NCBI GenBank assembly: GCA_946536315.1
Contig: CAMNEH010000005.1
Location: 1 to 52,002, forward strand
Source of the DNA: an uncultured Clostridia bacterium
GTDB lineage: Bacteria > Bacillota > Clostridia > Christensenellales > Aristaeellaceae
Direction of reading: 5' to 3'
Length of the DNA stretch: 52,002 nucleotides
Below, one piece after another: positions 35,052-43,199 of the stretch; position 1 is the stretch's first letter, and each line of letters starts with the position of its first letter. The translations under genes and the position numbers were made by a program. The notes under the pieces were generated by a model. The model was given only the letters and a program-made list of their open reading frames with translations. It was not told the origin of the DNA and did no database searches.

Positions 35052-35080
35052 ATTCTACCGCGTTTTTTTGATTTTGTCAA
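35052..35080 (-). promoter_or_regulatory. Promoter of the MATE fusion gene
   Basis: On the minus strand perfect TTGACA (35080-35075), 17-nt spacer, TAGAAT (35057-35052); predicted transcription start near 35045, giving a leader of about 125 nt. Confidence 0.85.
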
Positions 35081-35098
35081 ATCGTGACTGTTTATCCT

Positions 35099-35167
35099 GC
35101 CACGGATTCCTTCTCGAAAAAGAGCCTGGCTCTGCGCATGTACATCACCTCATTGTTGCGCTTTTAA
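35099..35167 (-). pseudogene. Possible C-terminal gene fragment cut by the insertion sequence
   Basis: Between the MATE promoter and the insertion sequence the minus strand encodes about 22 residues (RNNEVMYMRRARLFFEKESVAG) followed by TAA. In frame toward the element a stop is met at the insertion boundary. This may be the tail of a gene removed with the insertion, or chance. Confidence 0.25.
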
Positions 35168-35236
35168 TACTGAATCGATCCTAAAACATATGGACAAAAA
35201 AGCCGAAATATGGTACAATAGACCGAGGTGATTATT

Positions 35237-35773
35237 GTGCCAAAGGCGATTGTGATAACGAAGGAAGAGTACGCTGAAATCGTAGCGGTGCGGAAGGCTA
35301 ACAAGGATAAGAATATAGATCGCAGACTGCACGTACTGGTTCTTCGGTTCAAAGGAATGAGTTACGATGAAATAGCCAAAGTAACAGGCTATAATCCTCA
35401 GTATGCCCAGCTTCTTATAAGCATGTACAGGAAACAAGGCTTGGCAGAATACGCAAAGAAGCACCAAACGGGTCATTGTTGGAACATGCCGTACGAAGAA
35501 GAACAGAAAGTTTTGGAGCAATGCGCAAATGAGGCAGGAGAGGGAAAGATCCTTACCGTGCAGGAAGTGCGCAGGAAGCTTGAAGAGCGTTTAGGGAGGA
35601 AAGCAAATTCGAGCTATGCGTATGATGTTATGAGACGGCACGGTTGGCGCAAGGTGATGCCGAGATCGAAGCATCCCAAGGCAGCAACACAGGAGGCGCA
35701 GGACGCCTCAAAAAAATTAAAGGGGAATACCAGAGGCTTTGTATACAGTATCCAGGAAAGAACATACGAGTAA
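35237..35773 (+). CDS. IS630 transposase, 5' frame (helix-turn-helix domain)
   Basis: The first frame encodes about 178 residues, with a winged helix-turn-helix DNA-binding region (MSYDEIAKVTGYNPQYAQLLISMYRKQGL) and the HGWRKVMPRS segment that precedes the catalytic domain in IS630 transposases. It lacks the acidic residues. A GTG at 35237 is taken as start, with AGGTGA 5 nt before it; GTG 35228 is also in frame. At 35710-35716 lies a run of seven A, after which this frame diverges from the family and soon stops. Confidence 0.85.
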   Translation: MPKAIVITKEEYAEIVAVRKANKDKNIDRRLHVLVLRFKGMSYDEIAKVTGYNPQYAQLLISMYRKQGLAEYAKKHQTGHCWNMPYEEEQKVLEQCANEAGEGKILTVQEVRRKLEERLGRKANSSYAYDVMRRHGWRKVMPRSKHPKAATQEAQDASKKLKGNTRGFVYSIQERTYE

Positions 35774-36273
35774 TGTTCCAGGATGAGGCTGGGTTTGGCA
35801 GAATCAATAAGCCAAAATCATGCTGGTGTCCGCCTGGAGAACGGCCTTCTGTACCTTGTCACCACATTCGGGAGTATAGATACGCCTATGGTGCGGTAGA
35901 GCCCAAGACAGGAGATAGTTTTTTCCTGGTTATGCCGTATTGTAATACGAATTGCATGAACGTATATTTGCGTGAATTGTCGAAGGCCTATTCAAACGAT
36001 ATTGTGCTTATGGTCTGTGATGGAGCAAGATGGCACAGTTCGTCAGGCCTTCAGGTTCCCAAGAATATTATCATCACCCATATCCCTCCATATACGCCGG
36101 AGATGAATCCGATTGAGCAAATCTGGGAAGAAATCAGGAAACGCGGTTTCAAAAACGAAGTATTCGCTACATTGGAAAAAGTGATCGACAGGCTATGCGA
36201 TACTATTCGAAATCTGTCCAGTGGGGTCATTCAAAGTATTACAGGTAGAAAATGGATTATGGATATGTTCTAA
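35716..36273 (+). CDS. IS630 transposase, 3' frame (DDE catalytic domain), reached by -1 frameshift
   Basis: This frame continues the transposase after a -1 shift on A AAA AAA (35710-35716), giving about 185 residues and a fused product near 345, the normal IS630 size. The DDE triad is visible: D in VMFQDEAGFG, D in LMVCDGARWH and E in MNPIEQIWEEIRKRGF. A proline-rich HIPPYTPEMNP precedes the glutamate as in the family. No good ribosome site starts it independently. The slippery run suggests programmed frameshifting rather than decay. Confidence 0.85.
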   Translation: MKGEYQRLCIQYPGKNIRVMFQDEAGFGRINKPKSCWCPPGERPSVPCHHIREYRYAYGAVEPKTGDSFFLVMPYCNTNCMNVYLRELSKAYSNDIVLMVCDGARWHSSSGLQVPKNIIITHIPPYTPEMNPIEQIWEEIRKRGFKNEVFATLEKVIDRLCDTIRNLSSGVIQSITGRKWIMDMF

Positions 36274-36286
36274 AACCGAAACAGTA

Positions 36287-36321
36287 TAAAAAGCGGAGCT
36301 GCCGCTGGCGGCAGCTCCGCT
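36287..36321 (-). terminator. Terminator downstream of the solute-binding-protein remnant
   Basis: A 12-bp perfect stem (36321-36310 with 36303-36292) and 6-nt loop on the minus strand, followed by TTTTTATA. The insertion sequence begins immediately after its T run. Confidence 0.85.
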
Positions 36322-36334
36322 TGAGAGGAATTGA

Positions 36335-36450
36335 TTACTTCAGGGATTCCGCGATGATGGCGTTGGCCTCATCGATGAACGCCTGCGCATGAGAATGACC
36401 TTATTCTTCAGCTTCATATTCATGAAACGTGATTTTACGGACATGTGCAT
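36335..36450 (-). pseudogene. Deletion scar: start of one gene joined to the tail of a solute-binding-protein gene
   Basis: On the minus strand a ribosome site (AAGAGG) and start (36450 or 36444) lead into MSVKSRFMNMKLKNKVIL, which resembles the basic start of a membrane sensor or exported protein. The reading frame then runs out of register near 36391. In another frame the next 18 codons give HAQAFIDEANAIIAESLK and a TAA at 36335, a typical C-terminus of an ABC solute-binding protein, followed by a good terminator. The two ends appear to have been joined by a deletion; the gene is dead. Confidence 0.6.
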
Positions 36451-36497
36451 GCCTCTTTTCTGACGCGCCCGGCCATCAAACAGACGGCCGTCCGTGA

Positions 36498-37907
36498 TTA
36501 CCCGAGCTCGATGTTCAGCCAGTTTCCCTGACGGATCCGGCGCTGCAGCAGCCGGTCGCGCACGACCGCGTCGATCAGGAACGCGATCCACGGGGACAGG
36601 ACGTCCACAGGGACGCCGTGCCACACACCGGCCAGCGGATAGCAGAACAGCCAGGTCAGCGCCGGGCGGAGGAGCGTGACCGAGAGCAGCGCGCAGACGG
36701 CGACATAGCGCACGTCGCCCGCGCCGCGGAGCACGCCGGATTTCACCACGCGCCCATTCTGCGGGATCATGGCGGCGATGACCACGATCAGCGACAGGGT
36801 GACCGAACGGACGATGCCCTCATCCGTGGTGAACAGCAGCGCCAGCTGGCGGTCGAGCAGGGCGATCACCAGCATCAGCCCCAGGGCGACAAGGACGCCG
36901 ATTTTGGACGCGGCCTGCGCGTAGCTCCACGCCAGGTCCTTGCGCCTGGCGCCGAGGCTTTGCCCGACCAGCGAGGTGACCGCCGTGCTGACGCCGTCGC
37001 CCAGCGTAAAGGAAAGCGACGTGACCTGACCGACGATCTGGTACGCCGCGAACGCGTTGGTCCCGATGCCGGCGATCAGCCGCGCCAGGATCAGGAATCC
37101 GGCGCGCAGGCAGGCCGCCTCGACCATCGAGCTGGCACCGACCTTGAACAGGCCGCCCATCGTGCCCCGGTCAAAGCGCGGCCGCACCAGGTGATAGTAG
37201 CCGCCGCGCCGCAGGACCACCGCGACGCAGAGCGCACTGCCGGCGACCGTGCCGCACGCCGTGGCAATGGCGGCGCCGCGCACGCCCAACGCCGGAAAGC
37301 CCAGCTTGCCGTTGATCAGGATATAGTTCAGGCCCACGTTGATCAGGTTGGCCGTGATGTTGGTGACCATGGTGATACGGGTTTTTCCGATCGCGCGCAT
37401 GGCTGCGCAGATGCACAGCTGCCAGCACTGCGGCAGGAACGCCAGGCTGATGATGCGGAAATAGGACGTACTCAGCGCGAACGTATCGTCGTTCGCGCCG
37501 CCGAGGCGCATGAGCCCCTCCGCGCCGAAGTACCCCAGCAGCGTCATCAGCGTGCCGATCAGGGTGATCACAGCGAGAGACTGGTTCAGGCAGGCGATCG
37601 CGCCGCGCTGGTCGCCCGCGCCCTTGCGCCTGGCGCAGAGCGCGGTGGTGCCGATGCACAGCGCCTGGGCGAGGATCAGCATGATCATGCGCGGCTGGCT
37701 GGTCAGTCCCACCGCCGCGATCGCCGCGGGTCCCAGCGTGCCCACCATCATGGTATCGACCGAGCCGATGATGCTCATCAGCGCGCCTTCGACGGTGGAC
37801 GGCCAGGCGATCGACAGCGTATCCCGGTACAGCTTTTTCGTCTGTTCCGCGTCGGCAACGCGGCCTTCGTGATCCTTGACCTTCAGCAGTGCGTGCAGCC
37901 AATCCAT
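36498..37907 (-). CDS. MATE-family efflux transporter
   Basis: A 469-residue twelve-segment exporter of the NorM/DinF type, moving drugs or metabolites out against an ion gradient. Typical segments include LSIAWPSTVEGALMSIIGSVDTMMVG, with a second-half counterpart near 260-290 (VGASSMVEAACLRAGFLILARLIAGIGTNAFAAYQIVGQ). No fused kinase domain is present, unlike the MATE at 32.9-34.9 kb, and the two sequences are not close. The ATG at 37907 follows GGGAGACGGG, a modest ribosome site. It lies 46 nt downstream of the SDR gene and is probably cotranscribed with it. Confidence 0.93.
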   Translation of the reverse strand: MDWLHALLKVKDHEGRVADAEQTKKLYRDTLSIAWPSTVEGALMSIIGSVDTMMVGTLGPAAIAAVGLTSQPRMIMLILAQALCIGTTALCARRKGAGDQRGAIACLNQSLAVITLIGTLMTLLGYFGAEGLMRLGGANDDTFALSTSYFRIISLAFLPQCWQLCICAAMRAIGKTRITMVTNITANLINVGLNYILINGKLGFPALGVRGAAIATACGTVAGSALCVAVVLRRGGYYHLVRPRFDRGTMGGLFKVGASSMVEAACLRAGFLILARLIAGIGTNAFAAYQIVGQVTSLSFTLGDGVSTAVTSLVGQSLGARRKDLAWSYAQAASKIGVLVALGLMLVIALLDRQLALLFTTDEGIVRSVTLSLIVVIAAMIPQNGRVVKSGVLRGAGDVRYVAVCALLSVTLLRPALTWLFCYPLAGVWHGVPVDVLSPWIAFLIDAVVRDRLLQRRIRQGNWLNIELG

Positions 37908-37953
37908 ATCCCGTCTCCCGGCGCGTCCGCAGCGCGTCCTTCAGTACCCGGCC

Positions 37954-38667
37954 TCACCAGGGGTAGGCCTCGCCCGTATAGGTGATGAACCGTGGGCCGG
38001 TCTTGTCAAAGCGCTTCTGCTCAAACAGCTGCCGCAGGGTTTCGGCGTGCTCATAGGGCAGCAGTGGCGCGCGGGGATCATCCGGATTGGTCCGGATCCA
38101 GCCCGGGTGCACACAGAAGATGTTCAGCCGCGGATCGTCCCGGAAATAGTTGCACATCGTCATCGTGAGCATGTTCAGCGCCGCCTTCTCGGTGCCGTAA
38201 TCCAGGTAGTTGGTCCGGTAGCACCTGCCGATGCTGCCGGCCTCGGACGAGATATTCACCACCAACGCGACCGTTTCCGACTGCCTGAGCAGCGGCAGGA
38301 ACGCCTTCAGCACCCGGATGGGGCCGACGGCGCCTACATTGACGGCCGGCGCGACCAGGTCCAGATCGAAATCCGGCAGCTCATTCAGGGTCTGATCGGA
38401 CGCGGTCGTCGCGTTGTTGACGATCAGGTCCATGCACGGCGCAAGCGCCGCCGCGGCCTGCGCCGCGGCATTGACCGAGGGCGTGGACGAGATGTCCATC
38501 GTCAGGATATGCAGCCGGTCCGGCCATTCCTGCCGCAGCGCTTCGAGCGCCTCCGAGGGACGCCGGATGCTGGCGAACACGTTGTCGCCGTGCTCCAGGT
38601 AACGCCGGACCAGGTTGAAGCCCAGCGCATAAGGCCGGCCCGTGCCGGTTACCAGTACATTCTGCAT
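37954..38667 (-). CDS. Short-chain dehydrogenase/reductase
   Basis: A 237-residue classical-type SDR. The cofactor motif is TGTGRPYALG (7-16), a variant of TGxxxGxG, followed by NNATTAS (84-90) in place of NNAG, the catalytic serine S140 or S141 and Y157-x3-K161 in DYGTEK; PGWIRT is the family PG motif. The altered glycine motif leaves the NAD/NADP choice unclear. The start at 38667 has AAGGAGG 8 nt upstream; an ATG at 38697 is rejected. It lies between a PLP enzyme and a MATE exporter. Substrate unknown. Confidence 0.88.
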   Translation of the reverse strand: MQNVLVTGTGRPYALGFNLVRRYLEHGDNVFASIRRPSEALEALRQEWPDRLHILTMDISSTPSVNAAAQAAAALAPCMDLIVNNATTASDQTLNELPDFDLDLVAPAVNVGAVGPIRVLKAFLPLLRQSETVALVVNISSEAGSIGRCYRTNYLDYGTEKAALNMLTMTMCNYFRDDPRLNIFCVHPGWIRTNPDDPRAPLLPYEHAETLRQLFEQKRFDKTGPRFITYTGEAYPW

Positions 38668-38709
38668 GGTATTGCCTCCTTGCGCGCATGGCGCCATAGC
38701 CGCGCCGCG

Positions 38710-39657
38710 TCAGCCCATGTCCACGGCGAACAGCCCGCCCGCGCCGCCGGTATGGATAAAAAGCACGTTGTCGTCGGGACGGAAGGTGCCCTCCCGCGCG
38801 AGGGCGATCAGGCCCGCGAACGCCTTACCGGTATATACCGGATCGAGGAACAGGCCCTCCATTTGGGCCATCATGCGCACGGCGGCCGCGCCCTCCTCCG
38901 AGGAGACCGCGTAGCCCGGGCCGCACATGTCCCGCAGCGTGTAGTCCGCCGGCGTGATCTCCACCGCCTCGCCCAGCAGCGCCGCGGCCTCGCGCATGAG
39001 CCGGGGCGTGATCACGTCGAAGGGATCGGTATCCACCATCATGCCGTACACGCGGGTTTCCGGCAGGTACAGCTTTGCGCCGAGCGCCAGGCCGGCCATG
39101 GTGCCCCCGCTGCCCTCCGCGCAGATCAGGTGGTCAAAGCGCGGGGACTGGGCCGCGATTTCCTCCGCGCACTTCACGTAGCCCAGTGACCCCAGCGCGT
39201 TCGACCCGCCGCAGGGGATTTTGTAATACGGGCGGCCGGACGCGCGGCCGACGCGGTCCATTTCAGCGTAGATATCGGCATAGTCGTCCGTATCCACAAA
39301 GCGCACATCCACTCCCATCAGCCGTTCGAGCAGCTGGTTGCCCCGGCAGTCGGTCACGCCGCGCCGCTTCAGGATCAGGATCGGGGTCATGCCCAGGCGC
39401 AGCGCGCAGGCCGCGGTGAGCATGGCGTGGTTGGACTGCGCGCCGCCGGTGGTGAAGACGATCTCCGCCCCCTGCCGCCGCGCGTCCGCGAGCAGGTATT
39501 CCAGCTTGCGCACCTTATTGCCGCCCAGCCCGACGCCGGTCAGGTCGTCGCGCTTGATATACACGTTGGTGTTCAGCGCCCGGCTGACGTTGTCCAGCCG
39601 CAGGATGGGGGTGGGGAAAACGCCCAGTGTGAGGCGTTCGATATCTGACAGGGACAC
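38710..39657 (-). CDS. D-cysteine desulfhydrase / ACC-deaminase family PLP enzyme
   Basis: A 315-residue fold-type II PLP enzyme. The N-terminus (FPTPILRLDNVSRAL, VYIKRDDLTG) and the PLP lysine K48 in GLGGNKVRKLEYL, with QSNHA at 74-78, identify the D-cysteine desulfhydrase / 1-aminocyclopropane-1-carboxylate deaminase group. It would break a small amino acid to a 2-oxo acid and ammonia (plus sulfide for D-cysteine); the family cannot be split further by eye. The start is GTG 39657 with AGGAGG 6 nt upstream; the family N-terminus begins there. It follows the terminator of the ATPase gene, so it needs read-through or its own promoter, which I could not see. Confidence 0.85.
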   Translation of the reverse strand: MSLSDIERLTLGVFPTPILRLDNVSRALNTNVYIKRDDLTGVGLGGNKVRKLEYLLADARRQGAEIVFTTGGAQSNHAMLTAACALRLGMTPILILKRRGVTDCRGNQLLERLMGVDVRFVDTDDYADIYAEMDRVGRASGRPYYKIPCGGSNALGSLGYVKCAEEIAAQSPRFDHLICAEGSGGTMAGLALGAKLYLPETRVYGMMVDTDPFDVITPRLMREAAALLGEAVEITPADYTLRDMCGPGYAVSSEEGAAAVRMMAQMEGLFLDPVYTGKAFAGLIALAREGTFRPDDNVLFIHTGGAGGLFAVDMG

Positions 39658-39673
39658 AGGCAACCCTCCTGAG

Positions 39674-39706
39674 AAAAATAAGGCCCGGCGAACCAACGCG
39701 CCGGGC
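39674..39706 (-). terminator. Terminator of the rhamnogalacturonan uptake operon
   Basis: On the minus strand an 8-bp perfect GC stem (39706-39699 with 39690-39683) with an 8-nt loop is followed by CTTATTTTT. It lies 18 nt after the ATPase stop at 39724. Confidence 0.8.
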
Positions 39707-39723
39707 ACAGCATACAGCAATGG

Positions 39724-40800
39724 TCAGCGGATCACTTTTTCCGTTTCGCCGTCGAACAGATACACGCTTTGCAGCGGGATGGAGAAATCGAGCGGGATAT
39801 CGGTGGCCGGGGTATCGTGCGAGTCCACCTTCAGGATCGCGCGGGCATCGCCGCTGGTGACATAGATGTTCGTGTTGTCGCCCAGCATTTCGGTGAGCTC
39901 GACCTGGCTGTGGATCTGGTACGCGCCGTCCTGCAGGCCCAGCTGGATCGCTTCCGGACGGAAGCCGAAAACGACCTCCTTGCCCTCATACTTCGCCATG
40001 CCGTCCTGCCGGCGGCTCAGGTCGAGCCGGTTCTCACCGAACATGAGGAAACCATTCTGGACCTTGCCGCGGATGAAGTTCATCGGCGGCTCGCCGATGA
40101 ACCCGGCGACAAAGACATTTTCCGGCTGGAAGTACAGCTCATAGGGCGTGCCGACCTGCTGGATGTAGCCGTCCTTCATCACGACGATGCGGTCCGCGAG
40201 GGTCATGGCCTCCGTCTGGTCATGCGTGACGTAGATGGTGGTGGCGCCGGTCTCCTGATGGATCTGCGCGATCTCGTAGCGCATGGTGACGCGCTGCTTC
40301 GCGTCCAGGTTACTGAGCGGCTCGTCCATCAGGAACACGCCCACCTTGCGAATGATAGCGCGGCCGATGGCGACGCGCTGGCGCTGGCCGCCGGACAGCG
40401 CGCGGGGCAGACGGTCCAGGTAGTCCGTCAGGCCCAGGATGGCCGCGGTCTTCTTGACGCGGTCCTCGATGACGTCCTCATCGACGCCCTGCAGGGTCAG
40501 GCCAAACGCGATGTTGTCATATACGGTCATCTGGGGATAGAGCGCGTAGCTCTGGAACACCATGGCGATTTCCCGCTCCCGCGGCCCCTTTTCGTTGGCG
40601 CGCACCCCGTCGATCAGGAACTCGCCGCTGGAGATGTCCTCCAGGCCGGCGATCATGCGCAGCGTGGTGGATTTGCCGCAGCCGGAGGGGCCGACGAATA
40701 CCACGAACTCGCCACGTTCAATTTCAAGATTGAAGTTGTGCACGGCGTGGTATCCGTTCGGATAGATCTTGTTGACGTTTTTCAGGGTTAAATACGCCAT
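39724..40800 (-). CDS. MsmX/UgpC-type sugar ABC transporter ATPase (copy 1)
   Basis: A 358-residue ABC ATPase that energises CUT1 sugar importers. Walker A GPSGCGKST (37-45), signature LSGGQRQRVAIGRA, Walker B FLMDEPLSNLDA and the switch histidine in YVTHDQTEAMTLADR are intact, and the C-terminal third is the TOBE/OB regulatory domain of multipurpose ATPases. The start at 40800 (GAGGAGG upstream) is preferred to one at 40833. It overlaps the GH105 gene by 13 nt and ends the operon. A second, clearly distinct copy lies at 43.2-44.3 kb. Confidence 0.95.
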   Translation of the reverse strand: MAYLTLKNVNKIYPNGYHAVHNFNLEIERGEFVVFVGPSGCGKSTTLRMIAGLEDISSGEFLIDGVRANEKGPREREIAMVFQSYALYPQMTVYDNIAFGLTLQGVDEDVIEDRVKKTAAILGLTDYLDRLPRALSGGQRQRVAIGRAIIRKVGVFLMDEPLSNLDAKQRVTMRYEIAQIHQETGATTIYVTHDQTEAMTLADRIVVMKDGYIQQVGTPYELYFQPENVFVAGFIGEPPMNFIRGKVQNGFLMFGENRLDLSRRQDGMAKYEGKEVVFGFRPEAIQLGLQDGAYQIHSQVELTEMLGDNTNIYVTSGDARAILKVDSHDTPATDIPLDFSIPLQSVYLFDGETEKVIR

Positions 40801-41951
40801 GAGGTTGACCTCCTCTTCATCTCCGTATAGCACATCAGCAACGGCGCGACGCCCTTCGCGTCGTTCTGGACGACGGGTTCCGACAGATAATAGGCGACGG
40901 TGCCGTCGCGGCGGCGGTTGTTTTCCGGTCCGAGGCCGGCGACCAGGCAGATGTTGTTCAGGTTCAGCTCCTCTCCGGTAAAGGAAAGGCAGGTGCGGAC
41001 GATGCCGTCGAAGGTCTTCCGCCCCTGATCGGCGAAATCCGCCTCCAGGACGCCCAGCCGCTCGCCCTTCAGCATCGCGTAGGCGATCATGGAGCTGCCG
41101 CTGGTTTCCAGATAGTTGCCCGGAGTGTCCGGCTGGTCGACCACCTGGTAATACATTCCCGTTTCAGGATCGGCGAAGGCGCGGATATCGCGCATCAGCG
41201 CCGCGAACACCTGCCGGATGGGCAGGGAGACCTCCTGCGGGAGGATATCGCACAGATCCGCCAGCGCGACGCTGAACCAGCCGATGGCCCTGAGCCAGAA
41301 GCTCTTGCTCAGCCCCGTATCGGGGTCGCACCAGAACGCCCGGCGGGACGCGTCGTAGCCGTGGTAATACAGGCCGGTGACCGGATCGCGCATGCGCTGC
41401 GCGACGATGGCGACCTGCTTGAGAACGTCGCTGTAATCGCCCTGGCCGAACTGCTTTTCATACAGCGCCGCAAAGGGCTGGGCCATATAGATCCCGTCCA
41501 GCCAGACCTGATCCGGATAGACCTGCTTATGCCACCAGGAGCCTTCGAAGGTGCGGGGCTGGCTGTCCAGCATGGCCCTGAGGGCCGCCGCGGCGAGGCG
41601 GTACTTTTCCTTGCCGGTCGCCTGGTACAGCGGCATCAGGACCCGGCCCTCGTTGACATCGTCCAGCTTGTACGTTTCCGGATGGTAGGTGCGGATGGCG
41701 CCATCCTCCGCGACATACGCGTCGATGAAGCGCTCGACAAAATCGAAATACTGCCGGTCGCCCGTGATATCCCATAGGGAGAGCAGCGCGGTCATCATGC
41801 AGCCGTCCACATAGTTCCAACTGCCGGACGCGCCCTGGCGCAGCTGTTCCACATTCCAGACGCTGCGCTCCGGGGTGGATTCCCTGATCAGGCGCCGGAT
41901 ATAGCGGTCCAGCGCGGCATAGCTTGCGTTTTCAGCCACAGAAGCTTCCAT
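40788..41951 (-). CDS. GH105 unsaturated rhamnogalacturonyl hydrolase (YteR/YesR-like)
   Basis: A 387-residue cytoplasmic (alpha/alpha)6-barrel enzyme with no signal peptide. It would remove the unsaturated galacturonyl residue from oligosaccharides made by rhamnogalacturonan lyases, releasing rhamnose. SGSWNYVDGCMMTALL, RTYHPETYKLDDVNEGR and DQVWLDGIYMAQPF (with the catalytic aspartate at D152) match GH88/GH105, and length is usual. It sits with a LplB/YtcP-type importer and upstream of rhamnose-catabolic genes, which supports this substrate over glycosaminoglycans. The ribosome site AAAGG is close to the ATG, so the GTG five codons in is a possible alternative start. Confidence 0.92.
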   Translation of the reverse strand: MEASVAENASYAALDRYIRRLIRESTPERSVWNVEQLRQGASGSWNYVDGCMMTALLSLWDITGDRQYFDFVERFIDAYVAEDGAIRTYHPETYKLDDVNEGRVLMPLYQATGKEKYRLAAAALRAMLDSQPRTFEGSWWHKQVYPDQVWLDGIYMAQPFAALYEKQFGQGDYSDVLKQVAIVAQRMRDPVTGLYYHGYDASRRAFWCDPDTGLSKSFWLRAIGWFSVALADLCDILPQEVSLPIRQVFAALMRDIRAFADPETGMYYQVVDQPDTPGNYLETSGSSMIAYAMLKGERLGVLEADFADQGRKTFDGIVRTCLSFTGEELNLNNICLVAGLGPENNRRRDGTVAYYLSEPVVQNDAKGVAPLLMCYTEMKRRSTSWRI

Positions 41952-41978
41952 CCTTTCGGGAAAACGTTGTCGGCGGTC

Positions 41979-42626
41979 TCAGCCGTTCATCCGGCCGGCG
42001 TCCACCTTCCGCCGCGCGTCCTGCAGCATGCGCCCGACGAGGCGCTTGATGCCCAGGAACAGCAGGTCCCACAAAGTGACGATCACGCCGAACAGGATCG
42101 GCTCGACGCCCAGCGCGGGCGCGGCGTTTTCCGCGCCGCCGGCGAACAGCAGATTGATGCCGTTGTAGGTGAGCACGGTGCAGAACACCAGCAGCAGCGC
42201 GTAGAGGATATCCAGCGGCAGGAACCACAGCCGCCCGTCCGGGAACATCATCCAGCGGTCGTAGGCACCGCGCGTCGGCGCGATGAAGCGAAGAATGTTG
42301 TTGGTGATCAGGTGGGTCACCGCGCCCATCGCGATGCCCAGGACAAACAGATGATCCCACTGGTTCAGCGTGAAGGTGCTCAGGCCCCAGATGAAAAAGT
42401 AACAGATCATACCGCCGGTCCACAGCTTCAGCAGCAGGGCCTTGACCCAGTCCGCCAGCCTGATGTTCGGGGTGGAGCGGTATTTCCTCAGCTCGGCGGC
42501 AGAGACGGGCAGCGAGTTGTCCTCGTTGGCCGTCACCAGGTCCTCCACCGCCTGGGTCTTCAGGTCGTAGTAATCCACGGGCGCCGCCGGTTTCCCGGCG
42601 GGCTTGCCCTTCGCGCGTTTGCCCAT
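41979..42626 (-). CDS. Small membrane protein of the rhamnogalacturonan operon (A)
   Basis: A 215-residue protein with a basic, hydrophilic N-terminus of about 65 residues and four membrane segments (about 66-85, 91-110, 133-158 and 178-195). The C-terminus is again basic and cytoplasmic. No family recognised. It starts 7 nt after the preceding membrane-protein gene and lies 27 nt before the GH105 gene, so it is made with the transporter. It could be an accessory subunit or a sensor for the uptake system. Confidence 0.78.
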   Translation of the reverse strand: MGKRAKGKPAGKPAAPVDYYDLKTQAVEDLVTANEDNSLPVSAAELRKYRSTPNIRLADWVKALLLKLWTGGMICYFFIWGLSTFTLNQWDHLFVLGIAMGAVTHLITNNILRFIAPTRGAYDRWMMFPDGRLWFLPLDILYALLLVFCTVLTYNGINLLFAGGAENAAPALGVEPILFGVIVTLWDLLFLGIKRLVGRMLQDARRKVDAGRMNG

Positions 42627-42633
42627 CGCGCGC

Positions 42634-43197
42634 TCAGGCGTCCTCGCCGCTGATATCGATAGCGGTCATGCCGCCGTTGCCGGCGATGTCGATGTTGGTG
42701 TTGATCTTGCGCAGCAGATCGGCATACACGGGCAGCAGCGCCAGGAGCGCCCCGCCGACGATCAGCAGCGTACGGTGGGTGAGGATCACGCCCTGCGCGA
42801 CCGCGACAAAGGCGTTCTTGCCGGTCGGCGAGATGGGACTGTCCGCGCGGGTCAGCGCCGCCACGATGCGGGAATTGTAATACGTGTCGCAGTAGATCAG
42901 GCCCGCCAGCATCACAAACGTCAGCACGAGCATGGGAATATTGGCCTTCTTGCGGTGCGGGAAGCTATTGAGGAAGGTGACCAGGCTCAGCGCGGAGAAG
43001 AGCATGGTGCAGAACTCGGACAGTCCCATATGCGGCGCGTTGATCAGCGCGGTCGTGTTCGCGATGGCGCTGAGATTAAAGGAATAGAAGATGAACGCGA
43101 ACACCAGCACCAGCATCGGGATGGTCTGCGGCTTCCGTTTCAGGGAAACCAGGCGCTTTCTGAAAAACTCATGTGCCCGGGAAGGCTGCTGTGCCAT
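42634..43197 (-). CDS. Small membrane protein of the rhamnogalacturonan operon (B)
   Basis: A 187-residue protein with a basic N-terminus (FFRKRLVSLKRKPQ), four membrane segments (about 27-45, 57-76, 86-104 and 141-158) and a short tail ending NTNIDIAGNGGMTAIDISGEDA. No family recognised. AAGGAGGGG overlaps the stop of the ATPase gene 2 nt upstream, so it is translationally coupled to the ATPase. With protein A it forms a pair mirroring proteins C and D further upstream. Confidence 0.78.
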   Translation of the reverse strand: MAQQPSRAHEFFRKRLVSLKRKPQTIPMLVLVFAFIFYSFNLSAIANTTALINAPHMGLSEFCTMLFSALSLVTFLNSFPHRKKANIPMLVLTFVMLAGLIYCDTYYNSRIVAALTRADSPISPTGKNAFVAVAQGVILTHRTLLIVGGALLALLPVYADLLRKINTNIDIAGNGGMTAIDISGEDA

Positions 43198-43199
43198 GC

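Larger units (their letters stand above)
35170..36284 (+). mobile_element. IS630-family insertion sequence, flanked by TA
   Basis: About 1115 bp with imperfect terminal inverted repeats: counting the flanking TA, 18 of 24 positions match (35168-35191 with 36286-36263, reading TACTG...ATAT), and TA dinucleotides at both ends (35168-35169, 36285-36286) as expected for IS630 target duplication. It is clearly lower in GC than its surroundings. It carries its own promoter (TGGACA 35191-35196, 17 nt, TACAAT 35214-35219) and a two-frame DDE transposase. It lies 88 nt upstream of the MATE -35 and does not break that promoter. Confidence 0.88.
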
